DNA of 20,811 nt from positions 1-20,811 of IMG/VR virus record IMGVR_UViG_3300018062_000003. One strand, written 5' to 3'. Source of the DNA: a virus. Under the pieces are notes generated by a model that searched no databases, had not been told where the DNA came from, and was given only the letters and a program-made list of their open reading frames with translations. Positions 20,448 to 20,811 of this stretch are shown in pieces (positions within the stretch are counted from its first letter, which is position 1; every line of letters begins with the position of its first letter). The position numbers were made by a program, and so were the translations under genes.

Positions 20448-20811
20448 CTAAGGCTTGACCTTCGCCGACAGAATCGCATCGATCTCGACGAGCTGCCTGC
20501 GATATGGCGTCACCGCGGCATTCACCAATTCGTTCAGCAACTCCTCCACCGTTTGCCCAGGCTTGATGAGCTTGCTGCGCTGCCGTCGAATCGTCATGCA
20601 CGTGATCTTGATCGCCCATTCCGGCTGGCCGGCGACGGTTTCGAGATATTGAGCCGCAAGTCCCATGCTCGTTTCTTCGTCGTACTCAAGCGGCAGGATC
20701 GCGAGTAACACATCAATCAGCGCGTCACGGGATGACTTCGGCGCCGGCTCTACCGCGCTACGTAGTTCGGCACCGCGATGTTCCAGCGCCGATCGTTCGG
20801 TTTCCGTCAAC
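20448..20811 (-). CDS. uncharacterised protein, probably truncated by the right edge (at least 120 aa)
   Basis: The frame is open to the window edge, and the only in-window start is a TTG at 20810 with no room to see a ribosome site, so the gene very likely begins outside. The visible part is helical: SRDALIDVLLAILPLEYDEE, then AAQYLETVAGQPEWAIKITC and a final helix (AVTPYRRQLVEIDAILSAK). The segment with GQPEWAIKITC..IRR..SK loosely recalls phage replication-loader or helicase-loader proteins, in which such a helix precedes a Pro-rich motif. This is too weak to name a function. It belongs to the early/middle side of the genome. Confidence 0.6.
   Translation of the reverse strand, partial: LTETERSALEHRGAELRSAVEPAPKSSRDALIDVLLAILPLEYDEETSMGLAAQYLETVAGQPEWAIKITCMTIRRQRSKLIKPGQTVEELLNELVNAAVTPYRRQLVEIDAILSAKVKP

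Noticed and set aside
20311-20619. 102-codon minus-strand frame between the rightmost genes
   Set aside because: Half of it is a shadow of the 20448-20811 gene in another frame; the remainder covers the candidate promoter and shows no coding character.

Overview
The window is one continuous block of a double-stranded DNA phage or prophage genome. Every convincing gene lies on the minus strand, so transcription runs from the right end towards position 1. The late proteins are of the short-tailed P22-like type: a DUF5681 protein in the small-terminase position, a large terminase, a P22-type portal, an acidic scaffold, a major capsid protein, gp4-like and gp10-like tail factors, and internal (ejection) proteins. 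Base composition is GC-rich. Several small proteins resemble, from memory, uncharacterised proteins of phages and prophages of alphaproteobacteria, especially Hyphomicrobiales (Rhizobiales). That host assignment is an inference. No integrase, repressor, lysis gene, tRNA or CRISPR array is visible, so lysogeny cannot be decided from this window.

Layout in transcription order. (1) 20811-18541 holds four uncharacterised genes of the early/middle side, a candidate sigma-70 promoter at 20344-20372, and two hairpin terminators at 18613-18638 and 18541-18577. (2) 18518-14134 is the packaging module with small satellite genes, many overlapping their neighbour by ATGA or TGATG. Inside it sits an 84-bp inverted-repeat element with an 8-bp target duplication (14600-14699) that interrupts the start of an 85-aa gene. 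(3) 14079-9693 holds portal, scaffold and coat, with a 165-nt hairpin-containing leader before the scaffold. (4) 9619-7330 is unusual. It holds a small beta-rich protein with a Sec-type signal peptide, then, between two intrinsic terminators, a 123-aa protein and an O-antigen ligase/polymerase-like membrane protein whose C-terminus appears frameshifted. (5) 7226-1 is the tail and ejection module: an unknown 185-aa protein, gp4-like adaptor, gp10-like hub with two inserted beta domains, a 78-aa protein, a peptidase-S74 protein, two small proteins, and two large internal virion proteins, the last running off the left edge.

How it works together. Small and large terminase package DNA through the portal into a scaffolded procapsid. 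The gp4-like and gp10-like proteins close the portal channel, and the Ala/Gly/Gln-rich proteins at the left are probably carried in the virion and ejected with the DNA. The O-antigen ligase-like gene does not belong to virion assembly. Its placement between terminators suggests a host-surface-modifying cargo gene (moron).

The best leads are the miniature element whose target duplication recreates a start codon, the signal-peptide protein plus O-antigen enzyme in the late region, and the terminator placed directly before the late genes with no promoter in between, which suggests antitermination control.
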